Shown: one piece after another, positions 43,650 to 55,707 of the stretch
Numbering within the stretch: position 1 is the stretch's first letter
How the letters are laid out: every line of letters starts with the position of its first letter
From: Nymphaea colorata
Taxonomy: Eukaryota; Streptophyta; Magnoliopsida; Nymphaeales; Nymphaeaceae
Length of the DNA stretch: 64,000 bases
Assembly: GCF_008831285.2 (NCBI RefSeq)
Contig: NC_045148.1
Span: 15,106,802 to 15,170,801, forward strand
Reading direction: 5' to 3'
Notes under the pieces: generated by a model
What the model saw: only the letters and a program-made list of their open reading frames with translations
Databases searched by the model: none
Told to the model about the DNA's origin: nothing
Position numbers and translations under genes: made by a program

Positions 43650-45510
43650 TGATTCGGGTACTCGAGAAACAGCAAAAAGTGGGAAATTTTTTGACAGAAA
43701 ATTGGCAGCATTAATCAGCTGAGTTTGGCTATTCATGTTACCTTGTCGCCTTTCCTCAATTTTTAGTTTCAGACCGGAAATGTGCCTGTCTGTTTAGTTT
43801 CTCAGTCAAGTTGGCTATTCATGTTTACTTGGGGCTAGTATGAGGGTCTTGAATTAAAATTGCAGAAATAAAATTCCACCTCAAACTGAAATTGAAAAGA
43901 AAATCCATTTCCAGTTTTCCTTTAGATTTGATAGTTCGGAATTTTAATTTCAGGATCCAAAATGACGTGTTTGATGAAACAAATTAAAATTATAGCATTG
44001 ACTAATTAAAAATTATCATGACATTTGCCCCGAAGAGATACGAAGAAATTTTAAAACTCTTGAATCATGATTTGACCTCTTTAAGGTAGAATCACAGTTC
44101 CAAAATTTTAATTTTAAAAATGAATCTATAATTTCGGAACTAAAAGCTTTTTTGTTTGATAACATAATTTTTATTTCATAAAAGATGAGGATTTTACCAT
44201 CAACATATATAAAAAAATATTTTTTGTTACTTTTATGTATTTTCATTATAAATATATATTTTATTTGTTATATATTAAAACGGAGTCAGGCCAAGCTGGT
44301 CAAAGCCTAGACCTAAACCTGAATGATTAGGCATAGGCGCAGGCTGCATGCATGAACCCAAGCCAACCAGAAATCGACTTTGAATCGTTGAATCCGCCCT
44401 GTCCAGCCTTATAAATCATTCTTTTACTTTTTTAAAAATAGTTTATTGTTGCTGTTCTATTATATGGTTGTTATTTGAGGTGGTAGTTGTATTTATTCTA
44501 TTGTGGAGCTTATCTTATGATACCTTTCTAAATTCCTTTTCCTTTCCACTGAATTGTGATCCTAATATAAATTTTTAAATTAAAAAAAAAATAAATGTAA
44601 TAGTGATACTAGGTTTGAATTGCTGACCATGCCCAACTGCGTTAAAAAGACATTATCATAGTCCAAATTTCATTTTACCTCTCAATTATCTTCTAATTAC
44701 AGGTAAGCTGCTGATGAATTAATTGATCCGTGCACTTGGGGTATTTGGACGGTATCGAGTAAGTAGATCGATGATTGTCTCCTCATGGATAAACATCACC
44801 GGACTTTTTGAAAGAAAAAAATGTCGAAATGTGAGCATTGTTTTTGGCAATATATCAATCAACGACGAGGCACTACTATGACAAGAAATTTATTTTGACC
44901 GAGTGGTGGTTCAAATTTGTGGAAATTGTTGTAAAAATGCCCTTGAACAGTCCCATTCTATCCAAGGTAGAGTGAGAGAAGAAAGTTGGTGGACAGGAAG
45001 AAGGCCGTGAAGTTTAGGTTTCCACCAAAGTCACCGGCCGAATCAATCTTCCAGCTGATCTCTTGGTTTTCCGGAGGAAGGACGTCTTGATATGGACGAG
45101 GACATGGACGACGTTTCTTTTCCAGAAAAATTGAAAGATTTAGAGTCTAGACTAGCACAAGATTCTATTTTATCCTCATGCAAAGCCTTACATTTTCTCC
45201 CATGCGATGCTGACACAATGCCGAGGAGTTCACGCATTCCTTTGGCCACACGACACACACCTCTGCGTTCGTCACCCGTTCATGGCCGATCGGGCAATCG
45301 AATACAAGCTTCTTTCAGTCACACCACTCACTGTTTTTTGGCACCGACACTAGTGACCAAGCCTTCGCTGTTTGGTCTTCCACGTCATTGACGAATCGTC
45401 GATTTACGTGATTTTCTAACAGAAAGAAAGGTTCATGGATCGAATTGCTTCTATGCGTTCTTCTAATAAATCACTGATATTTCCCCGTTAAGTTTACCGG
45501 TCACACAGCC
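43650..45510. other. Intergenic with shared flank and promoter block, copy 4
   Basis: AT-rich sequence follows the 40678 gene. The repeat shared with 23140 and 39975 begins near 44564. The promoter block follows with W-box core TTGACC at 44895-44900. Homology to the MKAFFF-type leader stops near 45080, where it meets a different sequence leading to the 45511 gene. The open frame at 45092-45391 (with MDEDMDDVSFPEKL) has no recognised family; a decayed relative of its first 100 bases recurs near 49233-49345. Confidence 0.5.
44865..45080 (+). promoter_or_regulatory. Shared promoter/leader block, copy 4
   Basis: Same words as in the other three copies (gaggcact, tattttgacc, caaatttgtggaaattg). 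Here the block is followed by a different ectodomain type, so the promoter may have been recombined onto another gene. Confidence 0.5.
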
Positions 45511-48498
45511 ATGGCCGCTGCTTGTTCTATCTTATGCTTCTCTCCTCGTCTTCTTCCTCTTCTCATTCTGAGTCTGCACATCTATGGCGTTCTCTCAGAT
45601 GAACACGATCCACGTGAGTACTGCAGTAAAGAGTTTCCTATTCATTGGCCCTTCACCTATGACGACGGTCCTCCTCCTAATTGTGGCATCCATGTCATAT
45701 CATGCAGGGGAGGAATCACACAGGTTTCTCTGTTCAACCAAAATTTTCATGTTAGGAATATCTCGTACTGTGAGGGCAGAATTGACATAGACAGAGACTA
45801 CAATCTTATGTCATTCGTGGAACATATTTGCCGAACTCCCGAATTTGCAGACAAATTCTTTCATTGTGGTTTCAGTTTCTCGCCTCCCTCAATCCTCGGC
45901 ATCAAATGTAATGATACGGAAAATCTGAGGAAAGTTTTTTATGGAATTGATCATCCTAGTCATCCTGATCTGCCAAATGGAACATTTAGTCTTCACTGGG
46001 AGTCAGTGTGCGATTCTGGTGGCAACAACCTTCCTGCTTGTCACTGCAAAAACGGCTCTGCGATTCCGAGCGATCCAACAAGTAAACCGATTTCAAACGG
46101 TGGTCCGACCGTTTCTGACAGAGGTACCGCCCTTTTCATATACCACGGATTAATATGTTGTGTACTGATCCCAAAATTTTGTGATGGTGCTTTCCTCTTG
46201 TTGATGAGGTCAGGCGTAATTACCTCTCTGGAAAACTGGAACAAACTCGGCCGCAATATCATGCTCATAATTCAAACTACACATTTGTTACAGTTTTTTT
46301 TGGACATGCAGATGCAATCTTTAACAAGAAAATTGTTGCTTTCTTTTCTTTCCGGCTGTAGCTTCTACAGGCTGTTGTGGTTGCCCCTAAATAGATCGGC
46401 TATTCGTTCAGTTCCTCAAATTGATAGCCAATAAGTTGAAGCTTTAACAGGTTGAGTTGAATCAGAATTGCAACTATTAGCTAGTGTATTGGACCCCTGC
46501 CCTGCAAATCGGTCACCCTGACCATGGATATTGTGTTTTAATCTTTTACACCGGAATCCCCATATAGAAGTAAGAAGACACATTTTTTTTCCCCGTCGGA
46601 GATTCTCGTTTCCCACTTATGTCTAGAAAGAAAGCAAAAGAATATTTTCCTTGCTGCGAGGTTAAGGTGTCAAACGATTCTTTCATCGTTACAGATGATC
46701 TTCTTTATAAGATGGAGATAGGCTTGCCAAACATGATTTATTTTTCAGTCTGTTACTCTGGAAGGCACTGATTTGCTATTGCTCAAATGTTTCATGTTGC
46801 GCTTGCAGGTAAAAAGACGAACCACATCCGTTTGGCCGTCATAATAGGTAAGATACTTGCTTAACCTGATCTGTCTAGTCGGAAATCTTTTGTTTAATGT
46901 TCTTATTCCCACCCTTCGTGTCGCAACCACCAGTTTCCTGACCCTGACCTAGAGACTACTCTTCGTTGGATTTGATGACCAGATCATTCTCCTTTCGAAC
47001 GGATTGTGGCTATTTAGGAGTTGAACTGCCACGACCATTGAAATCGTCCTATTTTATATCAGATGGTTCCTACAGAATATCATTCACACTGATTTCCCTC
47101 TCTCTCAGAATGCATAGATGCTTTCATCAACCTATGTGTACATATAGGCAGAGCTTAATTTCCTCCTACTTTTGATAGGCATGTTACATTCATCACTATA
47201 AAGAAAAACAGGTAGAGATAAATATCCATGGTTCTAACTTCCAAATGTTCATCGACCTTATCACGCTCATTCTCCACCGATTTCATCATGTGGCTGACAA
47301 TGCAAGAGCAACTTCGACATTATGCCAGTGAAAATTTTCTTTCCTAGACACGATTAGGATCATAAATAGGTATCCAGGACAAGCTTAGCTCTCGACAACA
47401 ATTGCCGTCAGTGTAATCTTCATTTTCACTTCAACAGTTTTGGGAGCAGCAGTCGGCAGCTTTCTGTTAGCATGTTTATTGTTCTTCATCACTCGATCCC
47501 TTTGGATTTCTAGTTCAAGAAGGTCTCCTGCACTAAATGGATGCTTGCAACTCCATACAACAACAAAAGTTGAGAAGTTCGTGATGGATTGCAGACCTCT
47601 CACAGCCACTAGATACACATACAATGACCTAATGAAAATGACAAGTAAGTTCAAGCATAAAATTGGACAGGGTGGGTATGGGAGTGTCTATAAAGGATGG
47701 TTGACCAATGGCACACCGGTGGCTGTAAAGCTTATGGAAAAATCGTATAATGATGGGGAAGAATTTTGTAATGAAGTAGCTACCATTGGGAGGATTCACC
47801 ATGTCAATGTGGTTCGCCTTCTTGGCTTCTGTGTTGAAGGGTCTCGAAGAGCACTTGTCTACGAATTCATGGCAAATGGTTCACTTGAAAAGTTCATAAA
47901 CACGAGCACAATTGCAGACCATCACTTGTCAAGGGAAAGGCTGCATGGTATAGCACTAGGTATTGCCAGGGGAATCGAATATCTACACCAAGGCTGTGAT
48001 CGAAGAATCATCCACTTCGACATCAAGCCACATAACATTCTTTTAGACCTGGACTTCACGCCAAAGATTTCTGATTTTGGTCTAGCAAAATCATATGGTA
48101 GAGAGCGAAGCATTGTGACTATTACAGAAGGCAAAGGCACAATCGGTTACATTGCTCCTGAGGTATTTTATGACAATTCCAGGCACGCCTCCCATAAGGC
48201 AGATGTTTACAGCTTTGGGATGTTACTGCTTTCGGTTGTTGGGATGAAAGAAAATTTTGGTCCGACAGAAGGTTCTTCTAGTGAAGCATATTTTCCTTAT
48301 TGGATTCATGAGACTCTTTCTAAGAATCATAAGTGTCAAGGCATTGGAGAAGGAGAAGATGGAATGATTCCAAAGATGGCTACTATAGCCTTGTGGTGCA
48401 TACAATGGAATCCAAATGCTAGGCCATGTATGAAAGATATTGTTAGGATGTTGGAAGGTAGCACAACAAACTTGACAATGCCTCCCAACGTAGAATGA
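45511..48498 (+). CDS. LRK10L-2-type receptor-like kinase with short, divergent ectodomain
   Basis: Exons: 45511-46123, 46809-46847 (39 nt, KKTNHIRLAVII) and 47438-48498, 1713 nt and 570 aa. The ATG at 45511 starts a signal peptide (MAAACSILCFSPRLLPLLIL). The ectodomain has only 204 residues. The GUB_WAK part is recognisable (EYCSKEFPIHWPF, then NCGIHVISCRGG), but the WAK_assoc end is degenerate: SVCDSGGNNLPACHCKNG lacks the usual CxxC and the Cys after SGG. The transmembrane segment is about 219-237. The kinase is complete: GQGGYGSV (294-301), lysine 315, HFDIKPHN (about 410-417), DFG (430-432); it is non-RD and ends shortly after TMPPN. The codon at the place of the internal ATG of other copies is GTC. 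The ectodomain is most like the broken one at 6506. Confidence 0.85.
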
Positions 48499-50035
48499 AT
48501 TCGGACATGTAATAAAACAGCGTCAGCCATGCGATGAAAGGATTAAGTCCAGAAACTTCTAGTTCCAACTCCTTTCTGTAAAGTGCATTTCGTCATGTTT
48601 CGTTATATGTCCTTCCCGCAAATATCATTCAAAAGACTGAAAACGGCAGTTGTTTTGCTTTTTCCTTCTCCACTTTTTACTTGCTTTGTTCTTTTTATTC
48701 TTTTATTGTTTGCTGAAGGATTGTTAGTAACTGTTGTACTGAACTAGATTGCTAATTACTGTATAGTCCTTTTGAGGAAAGGATTTTCCGAATGAAAAAC
48801 ACGAAATACTAAAATTTGTATCGCGATTTGAAACTATGTCAGGGGTGATCTGAGGACGGGTGAACCTCACAGGGGAAAACTAAAATCGTAATATTTGAGT
48901 TTTAATTGCTATTTAGAAAAAAATGAACTGAAAATTTTAAAACATAACATCCTGACGTATCAGAAATCTGCCTTTCAAATAAGCTGGCAAGATTAACTTC
49001 ATGCTTTTCTGGAAAGCACAATCACGGGCTTTAATTTTTCTTCCCACTGTTTCATTTTATCTATGAGTAACAGTTCTTGCGCCTAAAAATCAGTCAAAAA
49101 TCTGGTTCTACGTAAAATATTAGAGATGGCACCACCTTGTTGACTCTAGGTTGCATACTTAAATTTCGCGTTTATTAGGTTTCCCATGTCTAGAAATTCT
49201 CCTGTTTCTTATATCCTATGTTAGTTATATATACAAGGACATGGACGACGACTTTTTCAGAAAAGTTAAAAAAGTTCTGGCCACCACAAGATTTATTTCA
49301 TCCTTACGGTGTTTCGTGGCGTGACTTCCTAGTATTACATTTTCTGAAAAGAAATTTCGAATGTATCACCTAAGTAAGGACAAAAAAGTCCAAAATAAGG
49401 ATAACCTAAGTAAATAAGAAATTTCGTATATACCCTCAAAAAGAGCGGAACAGTCAAGGAACTTCCCGCTGCTCTCAAAGAGGCTTCAGCGAAGGTTTTC
49501 CGTGGGATCATACACGAAATTGTATTTAATTGAAATGTAAAAAATGTAATGTTTCAGTATCAGACCATGTTAGCTTGTAATCACCTCAATAAAGAAAACA
49601 AAAAAAAATTACAAACATAAAGAGGGAAAGGCAGAGAGAAAGAAGATTAAAAAGTATCCATCGACGCGAAAACCCAATCCGTCTACTGTAACAACATGAC
49701 AAAAATAATACATTTAACAAATAAATAAATAAATCCAACGTTTTACATGGCACCGCAACTGCAGGTGAAAACGACATTTAACTCGCGAGTTTTCAAACAA
49801 AACTAGAAATTCACAAAGCGTTCATGTTTTTTTTTTCCTTGTATATCTCTTCTTTCCCAGCATTCCTTCAGTAAACTGGTTTGGCAGATTGAACGATAAT
49901 CGTAAGGGTAAATCTCAAGCAGTATTGCACGCAAAAAATGCAATTTCTCCACTCTTCACTATGTACAACTGTCGAGAGCCCAAACCGATCTCTGGAATAC
50001 ACCATCACGAGAACGCACCGCTATGAAGCCCCTCA
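48499..50035. other. Intergenic between the kinase cluster and the transportin-like gene
   Basis: Holds the 3' flanks of two convergent genes. A decayed copy of the sequence at 45093-45210 lies near 49233-49345 (acatggacgacgac, then cattttctgaaaag), which may be the leftover of another cluster unit. The last 400 bases probably contain the 3' UTR of the - strand gene. No ORF was recognised. Confidence 0.45.
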
Positions 50036-53000
50036 CTATGATACACGAACAAAATTCAACTGATGTGGTTTCAGAGCTCCCTGCACACTCTCCTGCACTG
50101 CCCTGTTGCGTCGACAAACATCAGACAGTTCTTCGAGTGGGCCGAAGAGAGCAGAACTATCGGCTTCTGACGCCAACTTAGACAATGCATTAAGAAATCT
50201 GGAACTTTCTGACTCAGTAACGGCTGTTGATGGGATGAGTAAAATAGCTTCTTTTGCCCACTCGCACGCCCTCAGACCATAGGCCCTTGTTAGGGAGCGT
50301 AGAACATATGATACCTGAATTCACAAGAGTACATGTTGGATTAACAAGAAAAACTAGTAGAAAACAACCATTGCTCAAATTCGAAAAGAAGACAGCACCC
50401 AGGAACATTTTTACAATGATAGCACAAGAAATATCTAAGAGAAACCCTCCCAATCATCCATATTGAGAGCATGTTCCCCATCTTCGAATGCAGTAAAGGT
50501 CCTTACAGCCAGTATTTTAGGAATCTGATTTCAGTAAATAAAAAATGAGAACCTCTCTTCAATATGTAGAAAAGGTCTGGTACGTCACACCGATACTCCT
50601 GGAAGGGCACCGTATCCATGCCAACATGGCTTGACACAAATGCAGGCACAGGAAATGACTTGGACATAGCAAACTCGATCTTTCTAAATTTTTGGTACAT
50701 TTTGTTTGATAATCTACATTTTATAAATACAAAAGTGAATGCATTTCTTTATTTGTTTAAGAATTTACTGTAGCTCCATACCTACACATACATATATAAT
50801 AATTTGTAAATACCAGACCACTTCAGTAAGGGGATAAAAAACAGATCTCCTTACTTTTATGTTAAGAAGTATTTTAAACAAAATGTGAACCTCCTAATGT
50901 ACTTATAAATACTAATTTTATATAAATCATGCTTCAGTTCAAGTTATTTTTGTTAAAAAATAGATCTTTTCTACTATCAAATTTTGATTATACAAGAGCT
51001 ATTCAGTTTTTTTTTTATTCTTAAAAATACATTATTAAAGCAAAAAAAATGAGTAACTTAATATATATCCGTCACTAAAACACTATCAAGATCATATATA
51101 TAAGGTTAGATTTCAGAAAATTGACTTTAATAATTACTTCTAATGAGCCTGGTTTTTGTCTCTTACCCAAGTGGCCTGGTTTTTCCCAACTTTCCACACA
51201 CCCAAGTTGATACATGGTACCTTTTTCTACATTTTGGTACTTTTGGTTTCGTAATCTACATTTTATAAAGATAAACAATGAATGCACGTCTTCGTTTAAG
51301 ATCTTATTGTAGCACCATACCTACGTACATAACATATAAACAATTTGGTACATTGTGGTAAGTAATCTACATTTTAAAAATATAAACAACGAACGTACAT
51401 TTTGTTTAAGTATCTTATTATAGGTCCATACTTACATATATCCATGTTTTTTAAAAATGCACCGAAATCCTCACCTCCACCTGTGCCTGCATTCATGTGA
51501 CATCGGGTCTGTGGAACTAAAAATGTTTAGAAATCCTGTCAAATCTGCATTTAAGCCCTTCAGGAAAGGCAAGGTTTCATGTTAAAAGCTGGAACAACTA
51601 TGTGTAAGGCAAGATCTTCTATTAACCCCAACCAGATATTGACAAGTAGAAGGGTCCTCCAATTGTGATCTGAAGAACACTGTTAAGAATGCAAGCATGT
51701 ATAGACATGTAGGCACATGCCGAAACACATAAATACATGAAAAACATCTATAGTGCAAACCTCTTCAAGCCGAGACGTTGGAAGTGCCCCAGTAATTGAG
51801 GCCACCAGGATTCTAGTAACGATGGACCCTCTAGGAAGAACTACACTGTCTATCATAGCTCGATAGTCCTGTCCATTTACAGAACTTGCAAGATCAAGCA
51901 CATCAGACATGAAAGTCAAGATCGAGTTGCAGGCTTCCCTGTCACAACAGAAAAGTCACAAGATCAGGTTTGTAGTAATTATCAAGAAATCTGTATATCC
52001 ATCAGACTCACAACACAAGAAACTATGTATTGAATCATCACAACCTGGTAGTCCAAAAGATCAGCACCACTCAAACTCAACTTCGAATTATTAAACCCAA
52101 TAAATTTTTATGGAAGAACTACCACTGAATCCATCAACTTAATAGGTATTTGTGCTGAGTTTCTACTATTTTTAATTACAAAAACGGTGACAACAATAAC
52201 AAAAGTTAATTGTAAAAAAATAAAATTCACATTTTTAGAAAGGATTTGTTGCAACTTGTGCTTCCAAGGGGTCCTTTAAGAATATTGAGAAAGCATTGTC
52301 AATAATAATGCTGGAAATATCAGCAATCTTTGTGACTAATCAGTGAACCAGTGATCTCTACTGGAAAAGCTATGACTATATGAACAGTTAAGTTCAACAT
52401 CCAAGAGATACCTAAGTGCTTACAAATGAAGTATATTGTCTGTGTCCATACTGTTTTAGAAGGACAAGTCTCTGCACATCCACCTAAGACCAGACTATTT
52501 AGCATATCCTAAAGGGAAAATACAGATCATTGTTACTGTCAGTAAACATGAATTAAGAAGACGGCAAATTCTAGCATAAAAAGAGAGAGGAAGAAGGAAA
52601 AAGACTAACATTAATCTTTCGGAGAAAAGTACCAGAAATATTTGATGCAATATCTCGAAAATTCGATGAACCCTATTTAGAAGAAAGCAAGTTCCAGAGT
52701 TGGGGAGCAAAGAAAAGGGAAAAAGGAAAAAGACTAACATCAATTTTTTGGAGACCAGTGCCAGAAATATTTCATGTCATGAAAGCCAATTAGCATCAAG
52801 AAGAAAAAAGAAAGACCTTTAAAAACTAATGCTGTGCATGTTGCACATTTATTTGGATAATGACGTCTATGTCAGAAGAGAGTATGTTTCATAAACCAGA
52901 GTACCCTAGAAATGTGCAAGCCTATAAAATCCAACCAGATGGCAAAATCTTTATTCTATTCCAAATATATTTGTTGCAGATTAGCAGATATTCACACTCA

Positions 53001-53773
53001 AGATAAAAAAACAAATGTACACTTTAATACTGACCAGTAAATGTACTTAAATTTTTATACTCTTTCAGGAAAACCAGTTCGACATTAAGAGAAAAAGATA
53101 ATGAAAAAAAGAGAGTTTAACATAAAAATAATCCTTGAGAATATTCATACAGATTTGGTGCAGCATTTAAGCAGTTAGAATTCAGTTCCTTGCAATCATA
53201 GTTTGTATTTCCATTCTTTCCTTATTTAGGATTGATTAAGTTGATACCTGTGTTGCACAGTGATCCCCACTATTGAACAGTCAACCAGGGATGAGAAAAT
53301 TGATGATGGTACAAATATGTGAGGACAGTATCGGATACATCTTGAAGCCAATAAAAAACAGTCATCTGCTATGTCAGGTCTTGCAGTAAACTCCTACAAG
53401 AGAAGAAGATGCAAATTAGCTTCTTAAGTTGCCTAAATAAGAACAGTAACTACATCCAGGTTACCAAATTTTACCTCAATTTTTGTCAATAGATGTGTTG
53501 TATGGCGAAAGAGGGACTCAATTAAGCATCCAAGATAGTTGGCACAAGATGGCTCAGATCCAAATATCTTTACCATATTATAGTCAAATATGTTGTTAAT
53601 AAGATAAATTTGCTATAGACAGAAGAAGTAAAACCATTTGAGGGTAAACAAACCTTAATGACTTCACTAGAGAGATAAAGGAAGCATGGCTGATGATGCA
53701 ATTGGTACTGTTCTTGAACCACACTCAACATATCTCCAATTGTGACCACAATAAACTGCCCAGAAGTCCTTAC
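50036..53773 (-). CDS. Transportin-SR / MOS14-like importin-beta, C-terminal exons
   Basis: Five - strand exons fit by splice site and phase: 53773-53654, 53567-53475, 53393-53248, 51938-51761 and 50314-50036, together 271 codons and a stop. The reading (QPCFLYLSSEVIK, PDIADDCFLLASRCIRYCPH, LVDCSIVGITVQHREACNSI, GALPTSRLEEV, EELSDVCRRNRAVQESVQGA) matches the C-terminal HEAT-repeat part of plant transportin-3/MOS14, by recall of the family. Such proteins carry SR splicing factors into the nucleus; in Arabidopsis MOS14 is needed for correct splicing of some immune-receptor transcripts. A full protein has about 950 aa, so some 70% is missing from view. The expected preceding exon was not found up to the copia element at 55342. 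The gene is either extended by a TE-filled intron beyond the window or is a 5'-truncated copy. Confidence 0.8.
50690..51445. repeat. Repeated words within the transportin-gene intron
   Basis: The segment with gtaatctacattttataaa, then gaatgca, then tccatacctac occurs three times, near 50700, 51230 and 51350. A copy of the dispersed AT-rich repeat (see 23340) lies at about 50800-51170 between them. Non-coding, intronic. Confidence 0.6.
52572..52795. repeat. Tandem duplication of about 140 bp in an intron
   Basis: The stretch gaaaaagactaacatyaat, then ggaga, then ccagaaatatttgatg (or catg) occurs at about 52590-52655 and again at 52722-52780. Purine-rich, intronic, non-coding. Confidence 0.6.
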
Positions 53774-54137
53774 CTGTGACATCCATTAAAAACATAATCA
53801 ACAAAAACTAATAAACTTTAAACTCAGTGCACCATTAGACTGGAACCTTTCTAGGAAATCAAGAAAAAGTAGAAAAGAGTTCGTGTTTCAGCAGATCACA
53901 ACAGCTTGTGTATTGTTAACACCTACAGATATAAACATGACACTACTTTGAAATCACAAACAGGTTAATCTATCACAAAAGGTTATTAATCATTTAATCC
54001 AATCAATAAGCACCCACATCAGGCAGAGACACTTGTGTTTGTACGTCACTCAACTTCGTGCTTAGTACAAGGTCAGGTCTGAAAGCATCATCTTGTCAAG
54101 AACCTGTTTCAAAAAACCCTGCTATACACACACAGAG

Positions 54138-54138
54138 A

Positions 54139-54187
<49 letters not shown>
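54138..54187. repeat. (TA)n microsatellite
   Basis: About 50 bases of TA dinucleotides. ORFs reading through it are artefacts. Confidence 0.95.
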
Positions 54188-54189
<2 letters not shown>

Positions 54190-54199
54190 TTGTCACATA

Positions 54200-54960
54200 A
54201 GACGCTAACGGGTATAATACGGCGAGGAAAAAAACGGGTATAATACGGCGAGGAAAAAAATCTCGGGAATAAAACGGGAAAAAGACGGTAAATTTTTAAA
54301 AAATAAATAAAAAATCCTAACAATTATATAAAAATAAAATAAATGAGAAATTAAAAAAACATTGGAAAATAGCTAGATAAGCAACAAATTTTAGGTACAT
54401 GTCTGAAACAATTTGCCAACTTAAAAATTAAAAATAAAGTTTAAAGTTAATAAATTCTTCCCCTTCCCCTCCCAAGTGAACTCCACCAAGAGGCGGGAAA
54501 TGAGAAAATCAAAAACGGAAAAAGGAAAAACGGAAAAAGGAGAGGATGGCGGGAAGTTAATAAGCCCCTTTCTCTTTTAAAAAAGACGTTTTTGCCATTA
54601 AAAGGAGCATCCAAGTTTAAAAAAATGCGTGTCATCCTTTAAAAAGACATTTTTGCCAGAGCGTCCAAGTTAAAAAAAACCAATTCGTTTACAAATATTA
54701 CACGCATGCCATCCTTTAAAAAGACGTTTTTGCCATTAAAAGGAGCATCCAAGTTACAAAAAACCAATTCTTTTACAAATATTACACGCGTGCCATTTCT
54801 TTTAAAAACATATGTCTTAAAAAACGTGGAAGACGGGTATAAAACGCGTTTTATACGCGTCTTTTATTTTTAAACGTTTTTTTGAAAAAAAACGCGTTTT
54901 ATTCCCGTTTTATATGGTAAAGACGTTTTTAACGTATAATACGCGTTTTTTTTTCTTGGG
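54200..54960. repeat. Complex repeat with direct and inverted words
   Basis: The 23-bp word cgggtataatacggcgagg plus A run occurs twice in tandem (54208-54258). Three tandem units with aaaaagacgtttttgcca and gcatccaagtt fill 54575-54800. The right end is rich in palindromic words such as aacgcgttttatacgcg. Left and right ends share ggtataa(t/a)acg words in opposite orientation, so it may be a non-autonomous DNA element. No coding capacity. Confidence 0.6.
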
Positions 54961-55341
54961 TTTTTAACAGCGATATTTTTTCTTGTGCATTCTTCAACAA
55001 AGTTGTTTTTTTTACAGAAAAATCATCGAAAAAAACTCAGAAAATTTTTAAAAATAAAAATTAAGTTTAAATGAAATAAATAAGAAACTAATAAGAACAC
55101 ATAATAAAACTATATAACAGTGATAAAAGGAATGTTTTAATGATGATAAAAATGATAAGAAAACAATTTAGTTAAGTCTAAATTTGAATCCATGATAATA
55201 TCAATTCAAAAAGTAGGAAAAATCGTGAAAGTAACTAAATAAACATATTTTCCCCATTCTATCAAAATATCATGATTTTTTCCCTTTATTTTATTATTGT
55301 TTACATTAATATCATGATATTTTAGAAAATATCATGATATC

Positions 55342-55594
55342 TGTAGAAACACGAAAAATAGGAAAAAAATACGACGAACACGATGTAACGTGGAAAAACC
55401 CTCAACAAGAGGGAAAAAACCACGGATGAGGAGGAACTGGTGCCCACTAGCAACCAGACTCTCTCTCTCTTAAGATTTCATTCACACCCAAAAATTAGGG
55501 TTGCCAAGATACAAGTAGAGTCTCAACAGGCTTCAACAGGAGCACACACTGGGCTGGATCCAGACCCAGACCCGTACATTAAAACACGTCAACA
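55342..55594 (-). repeat. 3' LTR of the gag-less copia element (- strand)
   Basis: Left copy of the short LTR, next to the polypurine tract. It is slightly longer than the right copy owing to small indels. Confidence 0.9.
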
Positions 55595-55707
55595 CTCCCC
55601 CTCAAGTTGGCAATACAGATCAAACATGCCCAACTTGGATACATTTCTCTCAAATGAAGTTGAAGACAAGGCTTTGGTCAGGACAGCAGCAGTTTGGTCT
55701 TCAGATC

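Noticed and set aside
45092-45391. 99-aa ORF between the promoter block and the 45511 gene
   Set aside because: No family recognised, no conserved start context and a decayed relative at 49233 without an open frame; kept only as a note in the intergenic entry.
53990-54110. Possible further upstream exon of the transportin-like gene on the - strand
   Set aside because: The translation has a stop and does not resemble the segment expected before the exon ending at 53773.
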